A stretch of 64,000 bases of DNA. It comes from JANQIO01 sp043585095. GTDB lineage: Bacteria > Pseudomonadota > Gammaproteobacteria > Pseudomonadales > Halieaceae. The notes under the pieces were generated by a model. It was not told where the DNA came from. It saw only the letters and a program-made list of their open reading frames with translations, and ran no database searches. Both the position numbers and the translations under genes were made by a program. Below, one piece after another: positions 36,199 through 44,322 of this stretch. Every line of letters starts with the position of its first letter. Position 1 is the first letter of the stretch. The stretch covers positions 1,674,001 through 1,738,000 of the forward strand of contig CP121321.1 in assembly GCA_043585095.1 (NCBI GenBank). The letters run 5' to 3'.

Positions 36199-37551
36199 AT
36201 GGCAACAGGACGCGGCGAATTCAGTTCTCGCTTCGGGTTTATTATGGCCGCGGCAGGCAGCGCCGTAGGCCTGGGAAACATCTGGGGATTCCCGACTCAG
36301 GCGGCGTCGAACGGCGGTGCAGCTTTTCTACTGGTTTACCTGATACTGGCATTTTTGCTGGCTTACCCCGCGTTAATGGCAGAGCTCATCATTGGGCGGC
36401 ACGCCCATGCCAACGCCGTAACGGCACTGTCGGGGATTGCCAAGGGCCCCGTGGGCCGCAACTCTGGCGTTTTCATTGGCTTGGCTGGCATCGTAACGGT
36501 GTCTCTGATCCTGAGCTTTTACGGCATTGTGGCTGGCTGGATGATCGCCCACTGCCTTGCCGCGGTAACAGATCTGATTGGTTTGCCAGACTGGTCTCAA
36601 TGGCTCACTGAATTCAGCACACTTCGCAACCTGGTGTTCGTAACACTATTTCTTGCTCTTACCGCCGCTATCATCGGCGCCGGCGTGAACGACGGTATCG
36701 AACGATGGTCAGCCCGCTTGATGCCAATACTGATACTCACTTTACTGGCATTGGTTATCTATGTGCTCACTCTGGACGGCGCCATGCAGGGTTTACGGGT
36801 TTACCTGCTTCCTGACTTTGCTGCAGCGGTGCAGCCACAGCTCATTGTCAGCGCTCTAGGCGCCTCGTTTTTCTCGCTGTCGCTGGGGGCCGGCACCATG
36901 CTGATCTATGGCTCCTACATTCCGGATTCGGGAAAACTGCCCCAGCTCGGGGGATGGGTGACAGCGGTGGACATTGGCATAGCCGTGACTGCAGGCTTTG
37001 TAGTACTGCCCGCCATGTATGTGGCGCTCAACAATGGCGTCGACATCTTCGGCGCTGACGGTAGCTTAATCTCCGGCGATATGCTCATATTTACTGTGTT
37101 ACCCGCACTTTTTGACACCATGGGCGCCTCCGGGGTGGTTGTATCGCTAGTGTTTTTCGCCCTGATGACGATTGCCGCGTTAACCTCCTCTATCTCCATG
37201 CTGGAGGTGCCAGTGTCCTATAGCATCGAGAACCATAGCCTGCAGCGCGCTCCTGCCGTGGCTATCGCCACCGGAGTTATCGCTTGTATCAGCGTAGTAA
37301 TACTGCTTAATTTCGAGATATTGTTTGGCCTGATTATCGCCGCTACGACACGCTACGCGCAGCCGCTGCTAGGTTTGTTGTACTGCGTCTTTTGCGGCTG
37401 GGTTTGGCATCGCGACGGCATCCTGCAAGAACTGCGAAAAGGTGACCCCGACATTGAATCAGGGTTGTTCTGGAAACTCTGGCCCTGGTATATCCGCTTC
37501 GTGGTGCCGCTGATTATTTTGCTGGTCTTCCTAAACGCCCTGCGTTCGTAA
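36199..37551 (+). CDS. Sodium-dependent transporter, NSS/SNF family
   Basis: 450 residues with about 11-12 transmembrane helices. The first holds the NSS signature FIMAAAGSAVGLGNIWGFP (Na+ and substrate binding, unwound at the GLGN), followed by GGAAFLLVYL. Bacterial members such as LeuT carry amino acids with Na+, in keeping with a marine setting. Substrate cannot be told from sequence. It is upstream of a thioesterase across 34 bp and may share its transcript. Confidence 0.92.
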   Translation: MATGRGEFSSRFGFIMAAAGSAVGLGNIWGFPTQAASNGGAAFLLVYLILAFLLAYPALMAELIIGRHAHANAVTALSGIAKGPVGRNSGVFIGLAGIVTVSLILSFYGIVAGWMIAHCLAAVTDLIGLPDWSQWLTEFSTLRNLVFVTLFLALTAAIIGAGVNDGIERWSARLMPILILTLLALVIYVLTLDGAMQGLRVYLLPDFAAAVQPQLIVSALGASFFSLSLGAGTMLIYGSYIPDSGKLPQLGGWVTAVDIGIAVTAGFVVLPAMYVALNNGVDIFGADGSLISGDMLIFTVLPALFDTMGASGVVVSLVFFALMTIAALTSSISMLEVPVSYSIENHSLQRAPAVAIATGVIACISVVILLNFEILFGLIIAATTRYAQPLLGLLYCVFCGWVWHRDGILQELRKGDPDIESGLFWKLWPWYIRFVVPLIILLVFLNALRS

Positions 37552-37585
37552 GGGTCAGGATTAACAACACTGAGGAGGCATGCGA

Positions 37586-38383
37586 GTGAGTTTTCTAAAT
37601 GACACGGCGATCACCGATCTAGGCGACGGGCGATACGCCGCTGAAATAGCAGAAGGTTGGGACGTCGTCGGAAACGCTAACGGTGGCTACTTGCTCGCCA
37701 TCGCCGGGCGGGCCATGACACAGGCATCGGGGCGGCCTCACCCGGTCGCGATCAATGCGCACTATCTTTCGCCGGGGCGACCTGGAAAGGTGATAGTGGA
37801 AACCGAGGTGGTCAAGTCTGGCAACCGCTTTGCGACGTTGCGCGGCAGCATGCTGAACGAGCAAGGCAAGATCATGATCAGCCTCTTAGGTAGCTTTGGC
37901 GACCTTACTGTGCTGGAAGGGCCGCAGCGCATCGACGCAACACCGCCTGATATGCCTCCGCCCGAAGAATGCCCTAGAAGCGAGCCCTCTGAGGTTGGGT
38001 TTCCCCCCGCCATGCTCGGCAAAATCGAGCTGCGCATGCACCCGGAAGATGCCGGCTTCTTTGAAGGCGCACCCACAGAAATGCCTTTATTTAGAGGCTG
38101 GCTGAGGCTTTTGGACAACGAGCCGATCGACGCGCTTGCCCTGTTGATGGCCGTGGATGCCTTCCCGCCACCCATATTTAATGCCAATCTCCCAATTGCC
38201 TGGGCACCCACTCTGGAACTCACCACCCACGTGCGCGGTGAACCAGCACCCGGCTGGCTGCGCTGCCGGTTTTCAAGCCGCTTTATCAGCGGCGGCCTTG
38301 TCGAAGAAGATGGCGAACTATGGGACGACACCGGCAGGCTGGTCGCCCAGTCTCGGCAGCTGGCGCTCGCGCCTAAGCCCTGA
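37586..38383 (+). CDS. Acyl-CoA thioesterase family protein (double hot-dog)
   Basis: 265 residues in two hot-dog halves. The first holds GNANGGYLLAIAGRAM and INAHYLSPGRPGKV. The second holds FRGWLRLLDNEPIDALALLMAVDAFPPP. This is the TesB-like arrangement seen in many marine and actinobacterial proteins. I place the start at GTG 37586, not the ATG six bases earlier, because GAGGAGG lies 7 nt before the GTG but only one base before the ATG. The substrate is not evident. Confidence 0.8.
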   Translation: MSFLNDTAITDLGDGRYAAEIAEGWDVVGNANGGYLLAIAGRAMTQASGRPHPVAINAHYLSPGRPGKVIVETEVVKSGNRFATLRGSMLNEQGKIMISLLGSFGDLTVLEGPQRIDATPPDMPPPEECPRSEPSEVGFPPAMLGKIELRMHPEDAGFFEGAPTEMPLFRGWLRLLDNEPIDALALLMAVDAFPPPIFNANLPIAWAPTLELTTHVRGEPAPGWLRCRFSSRFISGGLVEEDGELWDDTGRLVAQSRQLALAPKP

Positions 38384-38398
38384 GCCTGCGCGGCGGCT

Positions 38399-39019
38399 TT
38401 ACGTTGTGACCTGGTTACCGTTCTGCGCAGGCAACACCTGGCGCCCAATCCAGTAGTCCAGGCTAACCCAACGCCCTGCCCCGGTGAAAAACAGCGCCAG
38501 CAGCATGATGAAATAGGTAGCGGCGAACTCGATACCGTTGTTAAGCACGACAATGCTGCCGCTGCTAGTCAGCCAGCTATAGTTGCCGTTCTCCTTGAGT
38601 ATCTCCTTGGCTCGGCTCAGCTTCTCCGCCGACGCGTGCACGCGCTCATTGGCAAAGGGAGCGGAGGGATCCGCGATTGCCTGCCAGCCATTTTCGAGAT
38701 GCACGGCGCCCGCCGCTACGATCATCGTGAACATTAACGGTACCGCAATCCAGCGAACGGCCAGTCCCAAAAGAAGACTGATCGCGCCTAGTACCTCAGT
38801 CCAGGTTGCCAGAAACGCCATCAGCCAGGGAAGCGGGAGACCCAGCCCCCAGTCAGGGTTGCCAAACCATTCAACAATGCCATCAAACCCTTCAACCTTG
38901 GTTGTGCCCGCCATCCAGAACACCGGCACTAAATACAACCTAAGCGCCAGCGGTGCCAAAAAATCGAGAACACGTGTGCTGTCTAGCAGCGAGTGCAGTT
39001 TTGCCAATGATGCTTTCAT
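38399..39019 (-). CDS. DoxX-family membrane protein
   Basis: 206 residues from ATG 39019 with AAGG 7 nt upstream. Four hydrophobic segments and the DoxX features LRLYLVPVFWMAGTTKVEGF and ATWTEVLGAISLLLGLAVRW, plus an extra loop of about 50 residues before the last helix (IEFAATYFIMLLALFFTGAG). DoxX proteins are linked to redox and thiol stress or quinone-linked oxidation, but the role of this subtype is unknown. It lies 22 bp downstream of the FMN glutamate-synthase-like gene, in the same operon. Confidence 0.82.
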   Translation of the reverse strand: MKASLAKLHSLLDSTRVLDFLAPLALRLYLVPVFWMAGTTKVEGFDGIVEWFGNPDWGLGLPLPWLMAFLATWTEVLGAISLLLGLAVRWIAVPLMFTMIVAAGAVHLENGWQAIADPSAPFANERVHASAEKLSRAKEILKENGNYSWLTSSGSIVVLNNGIEFAATYFIMLLALFFTGAGRWVSLDYWIGRQVLPAQNGNQVTT

Positions 39020-39041
39020 GATGACGCCTTGATAGTAAAAA

Positions 39042-40592
39042 TTACGCCTGCTTCGGCGCCTTTGTGTCCAGGCCGCGAACATATTCAGCCCGCACCGATG
39101 GGATTGGGTCGAGCTCATTGAAGGCACGACTGCGATCGCCACGCTCAATGATGCGCATGTGGTGGCGCTGGAGACCGCGAGGCTCCGGCACGCCACAGGA
39201 GTGAGCAATAATGCCAACACCGTAGGCCACCCTACGGGCGTACGCAGCCACGCGCTTGCTCTTCTGTGCGGGCACCAGACCCTGCTGAAGCTCTTTGTCG
39301 TGTGTGGTGATACCAGTGGGACAGGTGTTTTTGTTGCACTGCAGCGCCTGTACGCAGCCCAGCGCAAACATAAAGCCTCGCGCGGAAACGCAAAAGTCAG
39401 CGCCGACAGCCAGGGCCCAGGCGACCTTTCCCGGCCCTATCAGTTTCCCGGACGCAATGACTTTAATGCGGTCCCGCAGGCCGTATTCAAACAGCATGTC
39501 TACTACCAGCGGCAAGCTTTCGGTCAGCGGCATGCCGACATAGTCAATTAACGGCTGAGGCGCTGCACCGGTGCCACCATCGGCACTATCGATAGTAATA
39601 AAGTCAGGCGCTGACTCAGGTCCGCGTCGATGGATTTCTTTAAACAACTCCGGGAAAAAACCGATCTGTCCAACAACCATTTTAAAGCCGGTAGGCTTGC
39701 CGGTGATTGAACGCACGTGTTCTACCATGTCCAACAGATCCGACACAGAGCGCACATCAACGTGACCGTTGGGACTGATGGAGTCCTGACCCACCTCAAT
39801 GTGCCGTATGGCTGCTATCTCTTCATTGACCTTAGCGCCTGGCAGAATGCCACCCTTACCCGGCTTGGCGCCTTGGCTCATCTTGATTTCAAACATTCTG
39901 ACTTGATCGTGTGCGGCAATACTGCGGAGCTTCTCATCATCCAGTTTCCCTTCGGCGTCGCGCACTCCGTATTTTGCAGTACCGATCTGAAATACGATGT
40001 CGCAGCCGCCTTCCAGGTGATAAGGCGACAGGCCACCCTCGCCGGTGTTCATCCAAATGCCTGCTTCACGCGCACCATTGGCCAGCGCCAACACCGCGGG
40101 CTTGGAGATAGCGCCATACGACATTGCTGAAATACTGAGAATTGCCGACGTGGTGCAGGGATTGGCGCAGCTATCGCCACCGATAGTCACCGCTGTTGGA
40201 GCGACGGCGTCTTCGTCCAGCGTAGGGAAGGCGCTATTGAGAAAGATCACCTCACCCTCTCGATCAAGGGCGCGGGTGGAGCCGAATGCTACTGTGGTAT
40301 CGACCTGCTTGGCCGCCCTATAAACCCAGGCTCGGTCTGCGCGATTGAAAGGTAACTCCTCGCGATCCATCGCAAAAAAATACTGTCTGAAAAACTCACC
40401 AATGTGCTCAAACAGATAGCGAAAGCGCCCTACAACCGGATAATTACGACGAATAGTTTGTGCCGTCTGCGTTTTATCGACGACATACATGACCGCTATT
40501 GCCAGTATCCCAAGGCCCATAGCAAAGGCGAACAACAATGCGCCCCACTCAATAATCGCCTGTGCTAAAAGGTGAATTTCTGAGACTTCCAT
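39042..40592 (-). CDS. FMN-binding glutamate synthase-like protein
   Basis: 516 residues. N-terminal membrane anchor (WGALLFAFAMGLGILAIAVMYVV), then the glutamate-synthase central/FMN barrel: EGGLSPYHLEGG, KMSQGAKPGKGG, ISPNGHVDVRSV, ITIDSADGGTGAAP and the 3Fe-4S cysteines in CVQALQCNKNTCPTG. It lacks the glutaminase domain of GltB, so it is not a complete glutamate synthase. Some relatives are membrane-bound dehydrogenase-like proteins of unknown activity. It is paired with doxX, which suggests a joint membrane redox role (inference). Confidence 0.85.
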   Translation of the reverse strand: MEVSEIHLLAQAIIEWGALLFAFAMGLGILAIAVMYVVDKTQTAQTIRRNYPVVGRFRYLFEHIGEFFRQYFFAMDREELPFNRADRAWVYRAAKQVDTTVAFGSTRALDREGEVIFLNSAFPTLDEDAVAPTAVTIGGDSCANPCTTSAILSISAMSYGAISKPAVLALANGAREAGIWMNTGEGGLSPYHLEGGCDIVFQIGTAKYGVRDAEGKLDDEKLRSIAAHDQVRMFEIKMSQGAKPGKGGILPGAKVNEEIAAIRHIEVGQDSISPNGHVDVRSVSDLLDMVEHVRSITGKPTGFKMVVGQIGFFPELFKEIHRRGPESAPDFITIDSADGGTGAAPQPLIDYVGMPLTESLPLVVDMLFEYGLRDRIKVIASGKLIGPGKVAWALAVGADFCVSARGFMFALGCVQALQCNKNTCPTGITTHDKELQQGLVPAQKSKRVAAYARRVAYGVGIIAHSCGVPEPRGLQRHHMRIIERGDRSRAFNELDPIPSVRAEYVRGLDTKAPKQA

Positions 40593-40809
40593 GATCTTTT
40601 TAGTCCTTGTTATTTTTTTATCCGAGCGATCGCCACTCTATACGTTGCGGCTTAAGAGCTTACGAATACGCCCTAAGTTCCCGGCATAAGGTAAAGAAAC
40701 AGAAACAGCATGTGTGCATCAGGCCTTGCAATCAGATGGCTTCGCAATGTTGATGCAGCGCGCTTGCGAGGGCTCATTATGTCTTTTTAACGCTACTGCA
40801 GATTTGCGG

Positions 40810-42132
40810 CTATTGCAGCTCGTCCTTTGCCGCCAGGCTGCGGCGAATGCTGCGCACCGTTATCCAGACCGTGACGAAAACCAACGGTGCGGCAAGCCCA
40901 GTCGCCAGCGCGATATCAAAATGCAATCCTGTCGCCTTAAGTGCCTTAAGACCGTATGCAATTAATCCAACTGCGTAGTAACTGATTGCGAAGATGGAGA
41001 AGCCCTCCACCGCTTGTTGAAGCCTGAGCTGCAAACGAGCCCGTTCCGCCATGGATGTCAGGAGTTCCTGATTCTGTTTCTTCTGCACCATATCGACCAT
41101 GGTATTGAGAAGGTTAGCCGCCCGGGCAACGCGCTCGGCCAATTCGTTTGCGCGGCGCTCAGTGGCGTCGCAGGTCCGCATGGCGGGAAGCAACGAGCGT
41201 AACAGGAAGTTTGAATAGGTTTGATGCCCGTCAAGCATCTGCTCTTCGACTTCGTGCATGCGCCGCTCAACGATATTGGCGTAGGCACGAGCGGCGGCGA
41301 ACCGGTAGGCATGCGTAGAGGCGATCTGCTCAACGCTGGCGGCTATGCCTGTTATCTGCCGCAAGGCCTGCTCCTGAGCCTGCTCACTGCGATCCTTCTC
41401 GAGATCGACGATAACCGCATTCAGCTGCGGCTCCAGGCGCCCGAGCGCATTCATCGCTTCGCGAGCTCTGGGCAATGCCATTATCGCCAGCATGCGATAT
41501 GACTCCATCTCCAGCAGCCGCTGCAGGAGTCGCGAAAGTCTCCCTACTTGAATGCCCAGGTCAACCACAACCAATCGGACAAAGCCGTCTGCATCCAATC
41601 GAAATGAAGACCAGACGGCGGCGTGCTCTGCCGACATGAGCCCACCGTACAGGCTTTCTGCGCCGAGAAGAGACTTTGCCAGTTGATATCCGTGTGGGTC
41701 CTCCGCGTCGCGCGGTGACAGGGTTTCAATCGACACCCCGAGGAACATGTTTGCGGTCAGCGTCTCGCGCATACCGCGGTCGAGCAAGTCCAGAGCCGTC
41801 TCAGAAAAAGGCGGCTGTCCGTTGCCGGGCACCATGACCGTATGGCTAACCGCCTCGGTATGTCCTTCCCACTTAACCTGACAGTTACCGATTTTAACCG
41901 AATGCTGCCGGCTGCCCGCGGCCGGTGGACTGGCGCCGTGTTTCGCGCAGTACTTCGCAAATTCCTCACGTGAGTCTTCAACTGTTGTTTCACTTCGCAG
42001 CGACACCACGTGGCTGCAACGCATCGGCGAAGGTTGGCGCAACCCCGGCCGGGCGTGCCATTCATTGCTCAACAGGATGCGTTCTTCAAACGCCTTGTTG
42101 TGAAAGTCCTGGGAGATTTTGTCGATAGTCAT
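40810..42132 (-). CDS. DUF3422 family membrane protein
   Basis: 440 residues. N-terminal LLSNEWHARP (the DUF3422 signature N-E-x-H-A-R-P), a long helical middle part likely to be coiled-coil (MRTCDATERRANELAERVARAANLLNTM-like heptads), and two transmembrane helices near the C-terminus. The molecular function of the family is unknown. Its ATG overlaps the stop of the next gene upstream by 4 bases. Confidence 0.85.
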   Translation of the reverse strand: MTIDKISQDFHNKAFEERILLSNEWHARPGLRQPSPMRCSHVVSLRSETTVEDSREEFAKYCAKHGASPPAAGSRQHSVKIGNCQVKWEGHTEAVSHTVMVPGNGQPPFSETALDLLDRGMRETLTANMFLGVSIETLSPRDAEDPHGYQLAKSLLGAESLYGGLMSAEHAAVWSSFRLDADGFVRLVVVDLGIQVGRLSRLLQRLLEMESYRMLAIMALPRAREAMNALGRLEPQLNAVIVDLEKDRSEQAQEQALRQITGIAASVEQIASTHAYRFAAARAYANIVERRMHEVEEQMLDGHQTYSNFLLRSLLPAMRTCDATERRANELAERVARAANLLNTMVDMVQKKQNQELLTSMAERARLQLRLQQAVEGFSIFAISYYAVGLIAYGLKALKATGLHFDIALATGLAAPLVFVTVWITVRSIRRSLAAKDELQ

Positions 42133-43025
42133 ACAGTGCCTTCTGTAACACGGGCCGACGACCAGAAATCGTCCAGGGCCTCAAAGGTTTGTGTGGGCTC
42201 GTCCCAATGTGGCATGCCCTGCGCCGGGCCTATGCGTTTCGCTTCGAATGCCGTATTCGAGGCCAGTAATTCGTGAAGCCGATCGAAGCTCACGTTTGGA
42301 TCCTGGTCGTACAAAACCAGCGAAGGCCTTTGCAGCGGCAGATACAACTCCTCGACGGCACGGGTCGTGAACAGCTTCATGGATAAAAACGCAAACGGCG
42401 CGTAGGACGCTCCGGGCTGTCGCGTGGTCTCGCAGGCCTGATCAATCAATTCAACCGGCGCTTTATCCTGAAAAGACATATTGAGGAAATAACGAATACT
42501 GAATCGACTGGTCAGCAGGCGATAAAGGGCCGGCGCTAACACCGGCGTACCAAACAGCTTATCCAGACGCTGGCGGGCAGTCTCAGAGGGAGGCTCTCTT
42601 GAGCCCATGCCCGTTGGTGAAACCAAAACCAGGCTGCGAAAGTGTTCTGGCGCTTGCAGCGCTGCTCGCGCTATAAACTCCGACGTTGTCGAAAGTGCCA
42701 CCACGTCAGCAGAACGACCAATTACGCTAGCAATAAAAGAGTTGATCGTATCCGCATAGAGCTCTGGCGAATACGGCTTGTCCCCCCGCTCTGAAAAACC
42801 AAAACCCGGCAATTCAAGTGCGTAGACGGGTCGCGTGCCGCGATAGTGCTCAAACAGCGGTGCAACCTCCATGGCGGTTGGCGAGGCGTTAATGCTGTGC
42901 AGGACCAGTAACGGCTCACCCGAAGCAGACGCATCAAGGTAGTAGTCGACGCGGCCGGCGCCATCCGTGGCCAGCTGCTGCCGCTCTGCTGGAAGAGACT
43001 CTGGCATGTTGCATTCAGCAACCAT
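42129..43025 (-). CDS. Alpha/beta hydrolase with a non-standard nucleophile elbow
   Basis: 298 residues in alpha/beta hydrolase order: PLLVLHSINASPTAMEV (oxyanion region), ALELPGFGFSERG, then a nucleophile turn VVALSTTSE with Ser112 where the usual motif is GxSxG, an acid in LVLYDQDPNVS and a terminal histidine in GMPHWDEP. The triad is therefore present, but both glycines around the serine are replaced (A-L-S-T-T). It is translationally coupled to a DUF3422 protein and divergent from bchI. Substrate unknown. Confidence 0.8.
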   Translation of the reverse strand: MVAECNMPESLPAERQQLATDGAGRVDYYLDASASGEPLLVLHSINASPTAMEVAPLFEHYRGTRPVYALELPGFGFSERGDKPYSPELYADTINSFIASVIGRSADVVALSTTSEFIARAALQAPEHFRSLVLVSPTGMGSREPPSETARQRLDKLFGTPVLAPALYRLLTSRFSIRYFLNMSFQDKAPVELIDQACETTRQPGASYAPFAFLSMKLFTTRAVEELYLPLQRPSLVLYDQDPNVSFDRLHELLASNTAFEAKRIGPAQGMPHWDEPTQTFEALDDFWSSARVTEGTV

Positions 43026-43091
43026 GTTTACCGCCCTGCTCTTGAAACTGTAATGGGGAAAGGAAATCGTGATGCATACTCATCCCCCATA

Positions 43092-43111
43092 GTATCAGCC
43101 CCCTTTGATAC
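43092..43111. promoter_or_regulatory. Inverted repeat GTATCA-N8-TGATAC before bchI
   Basis: A perfect 6-bp inverted repeat in the 247-bp divergent spacer between the hydrolase and bchI, about 30 bp from a PpsR-like half-matching site. It has the look of an operator for a dimeric regulator of unknown identity. Confidence 0.45.
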
Positions 43112-43138
43112 AACGCACGATCTTCATTGCCCTTGATG

Positions 43139-43156
43139 TGTAAACTTGTCTTTACG
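43139..43156. promoter_or_regulatory. Near-consensus PpsR/CrtJ site upstream of bchI
   Basis: TGTAAACTTGTCTTTACG fits TGT-N12-ACA except for the final base, with internal symmetry GTAAA/TTTAC. It lies about 120 bp before the bchI ATG. PpsR represses photosynthesis genes under oxygen or light in purple bacteria. Confidence 0.55.
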
Positions 43157-43272
43157 GTTTCCACCGGGTAAAAGACCTTTGGTTCAACAGCGTCCAGCAC
43201 GGTGTGTTGCAACCCTCGACGCTATGCCGCTTGCTCAGGCGCGGCGAAAAGACATACAACAAGGAATACTAA

Positions 43273-44292
43273 ATGGCTATCGCCTACCCTTTTTCAGCGA
43301 TCGTTGCCCAGGAAGAAATGAAGACCGCACTGCTGATCGCCGCAGTCGACCAGGATGTTGGCGGCGTACTCGTGTTCGGCGACCGCGGTACGGGCAAATC
43401 GACAGCAATTCGTGCGCTGGCGGCACTGATGCCCAAAGTTCCCATGGTGGCGGGCTGTCCTTACAACTGCGACCCCGACGGCAAAGCTAGCCTCTGCCCC
43501 CATTGCAGTGAGCATGCTCGCGCCGACGCCAAAGTACGTAAAGATCCTATGCCAGTAGTTGATCTGCCGCTGGGCGCAACCGAAGACCGGGTAATTGGCA
43601 CTTTGGATCTTGAAAAGGCGCTGCGCCAGGGCGAAAAGGCCTTTGAGCCCGGCCTGCTGGCTAGAGCTCATCGCGGTTTTTTGTATATCGACGAGGTGAA
43701 CTTACTCGAGGACCACATCGTGGACGCACTGCTGGATGTGGCGGCGTCAGGTGAAAACGTTGTTGAACGCGAGGGGCTGAGTATTCGCCACCCTGCGCGA
43801 TTTGTTCTGGTTGGCAGCGGCAACCCGGAAGAAGGTGAACTAAGGCCGCAGCTACTGGATCGCTTCGGCATGTCAGTAGATGTCCGCACACCAACGGATT
43901 TACAAACCCGCATTAAAATTGTTCAACTGCGAGACGAATTCGAACGCAATCGTGAAGCCTTCGTAAAGAAATGGAGTCGCAAGGATGGCGCGGTGCGCCG
44001 CAAAGTCGAGGCGGCAAGAGACCGCATCAACGATGTCGACGTGCCGGAGACCATCCTCGAGCACGCGGCACGTCTGTGCATGCATCTTGGCACCGATGGC
44101 CTGCGCGGCGAACTGACGTTGATTCGCGCGTCGCGTGCTTTGACAAGCCTGGAGGGCAAAGACGTCGTCACTCTTGATGCGCTGCAGCGCATTGCGCCTT
44201 CTGTATTGCGACACCGGTTGCGCCGGGATCCGCTGGACGAGTCGGGTTCCGGTGCGCGTATAGAACGCGCTCTGGAAGAAGTATTTGCCTGA
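43273..44292 (+). CDS. bchI: Magnesium chelatase subunit I (ATPase)
   Basis: 339 residues of the AAA+ type: Walker A FGDRGTGKST, Walker B FLYIDEVNLLEDH, and the four-cysteine-like insert CPYNCDPDGKASLCPHC typical of BchI/ChlI. With BchD and BchH it inserts Mg2+ into protoporphyrin IX at the start of bacteriochlorophyll synthesis. AAGGA precedes the ATG. It begins the plus-strand set bchI-bchD-bchO. BchH is not in the window. Confidence 0.97.
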   Translation: MAIAYPFSAIVAQEEMKTALLIAAVDQDVGGVLVFGDRGTGKSTAIRALAALMPKVPMVAGCPYNCDPDGKASLCPHCSEHARADAKVRKDPMPVVDLPLGATEDRVIGTLDLEKALRQGEKAFEPGLLARAHRGFLYIDEVNLLEDHIVDALLDVAASGENVVEREGLSIRHPARFVLVGSGNPEEGELRPQLLDRFGMSVDVRTPTDLQTRIKIVQLRDEFERNREAFVKKWSRKDGAVRRKVEAARDRINDVDVPETILEHAARLCMHLGTDGLRGELTLIRASRALTSLEGKDVVTLDALQRIAPSVLRHRLRRDPLDESGSGARIERALEEVFA

Positions 44293-44320
44293 GCGGCCCT
44301 GCCTGAGCGGCCCTGCCTGA
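44287..44320 (+). repeat. Tandem 14-bp duplication between bchI and bchD
   Basis: GCCTGAGCGGCCCT occurs twice in succession (44287-44300 and 44301-44314), followed by the first six bases of a third copy. The first copy contains the bchI stop codon. It lengthens the bchI-bchD spacer, likely a recent slippage event. Confidence 0.9.
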
Positions 44321-44322
44321 AC

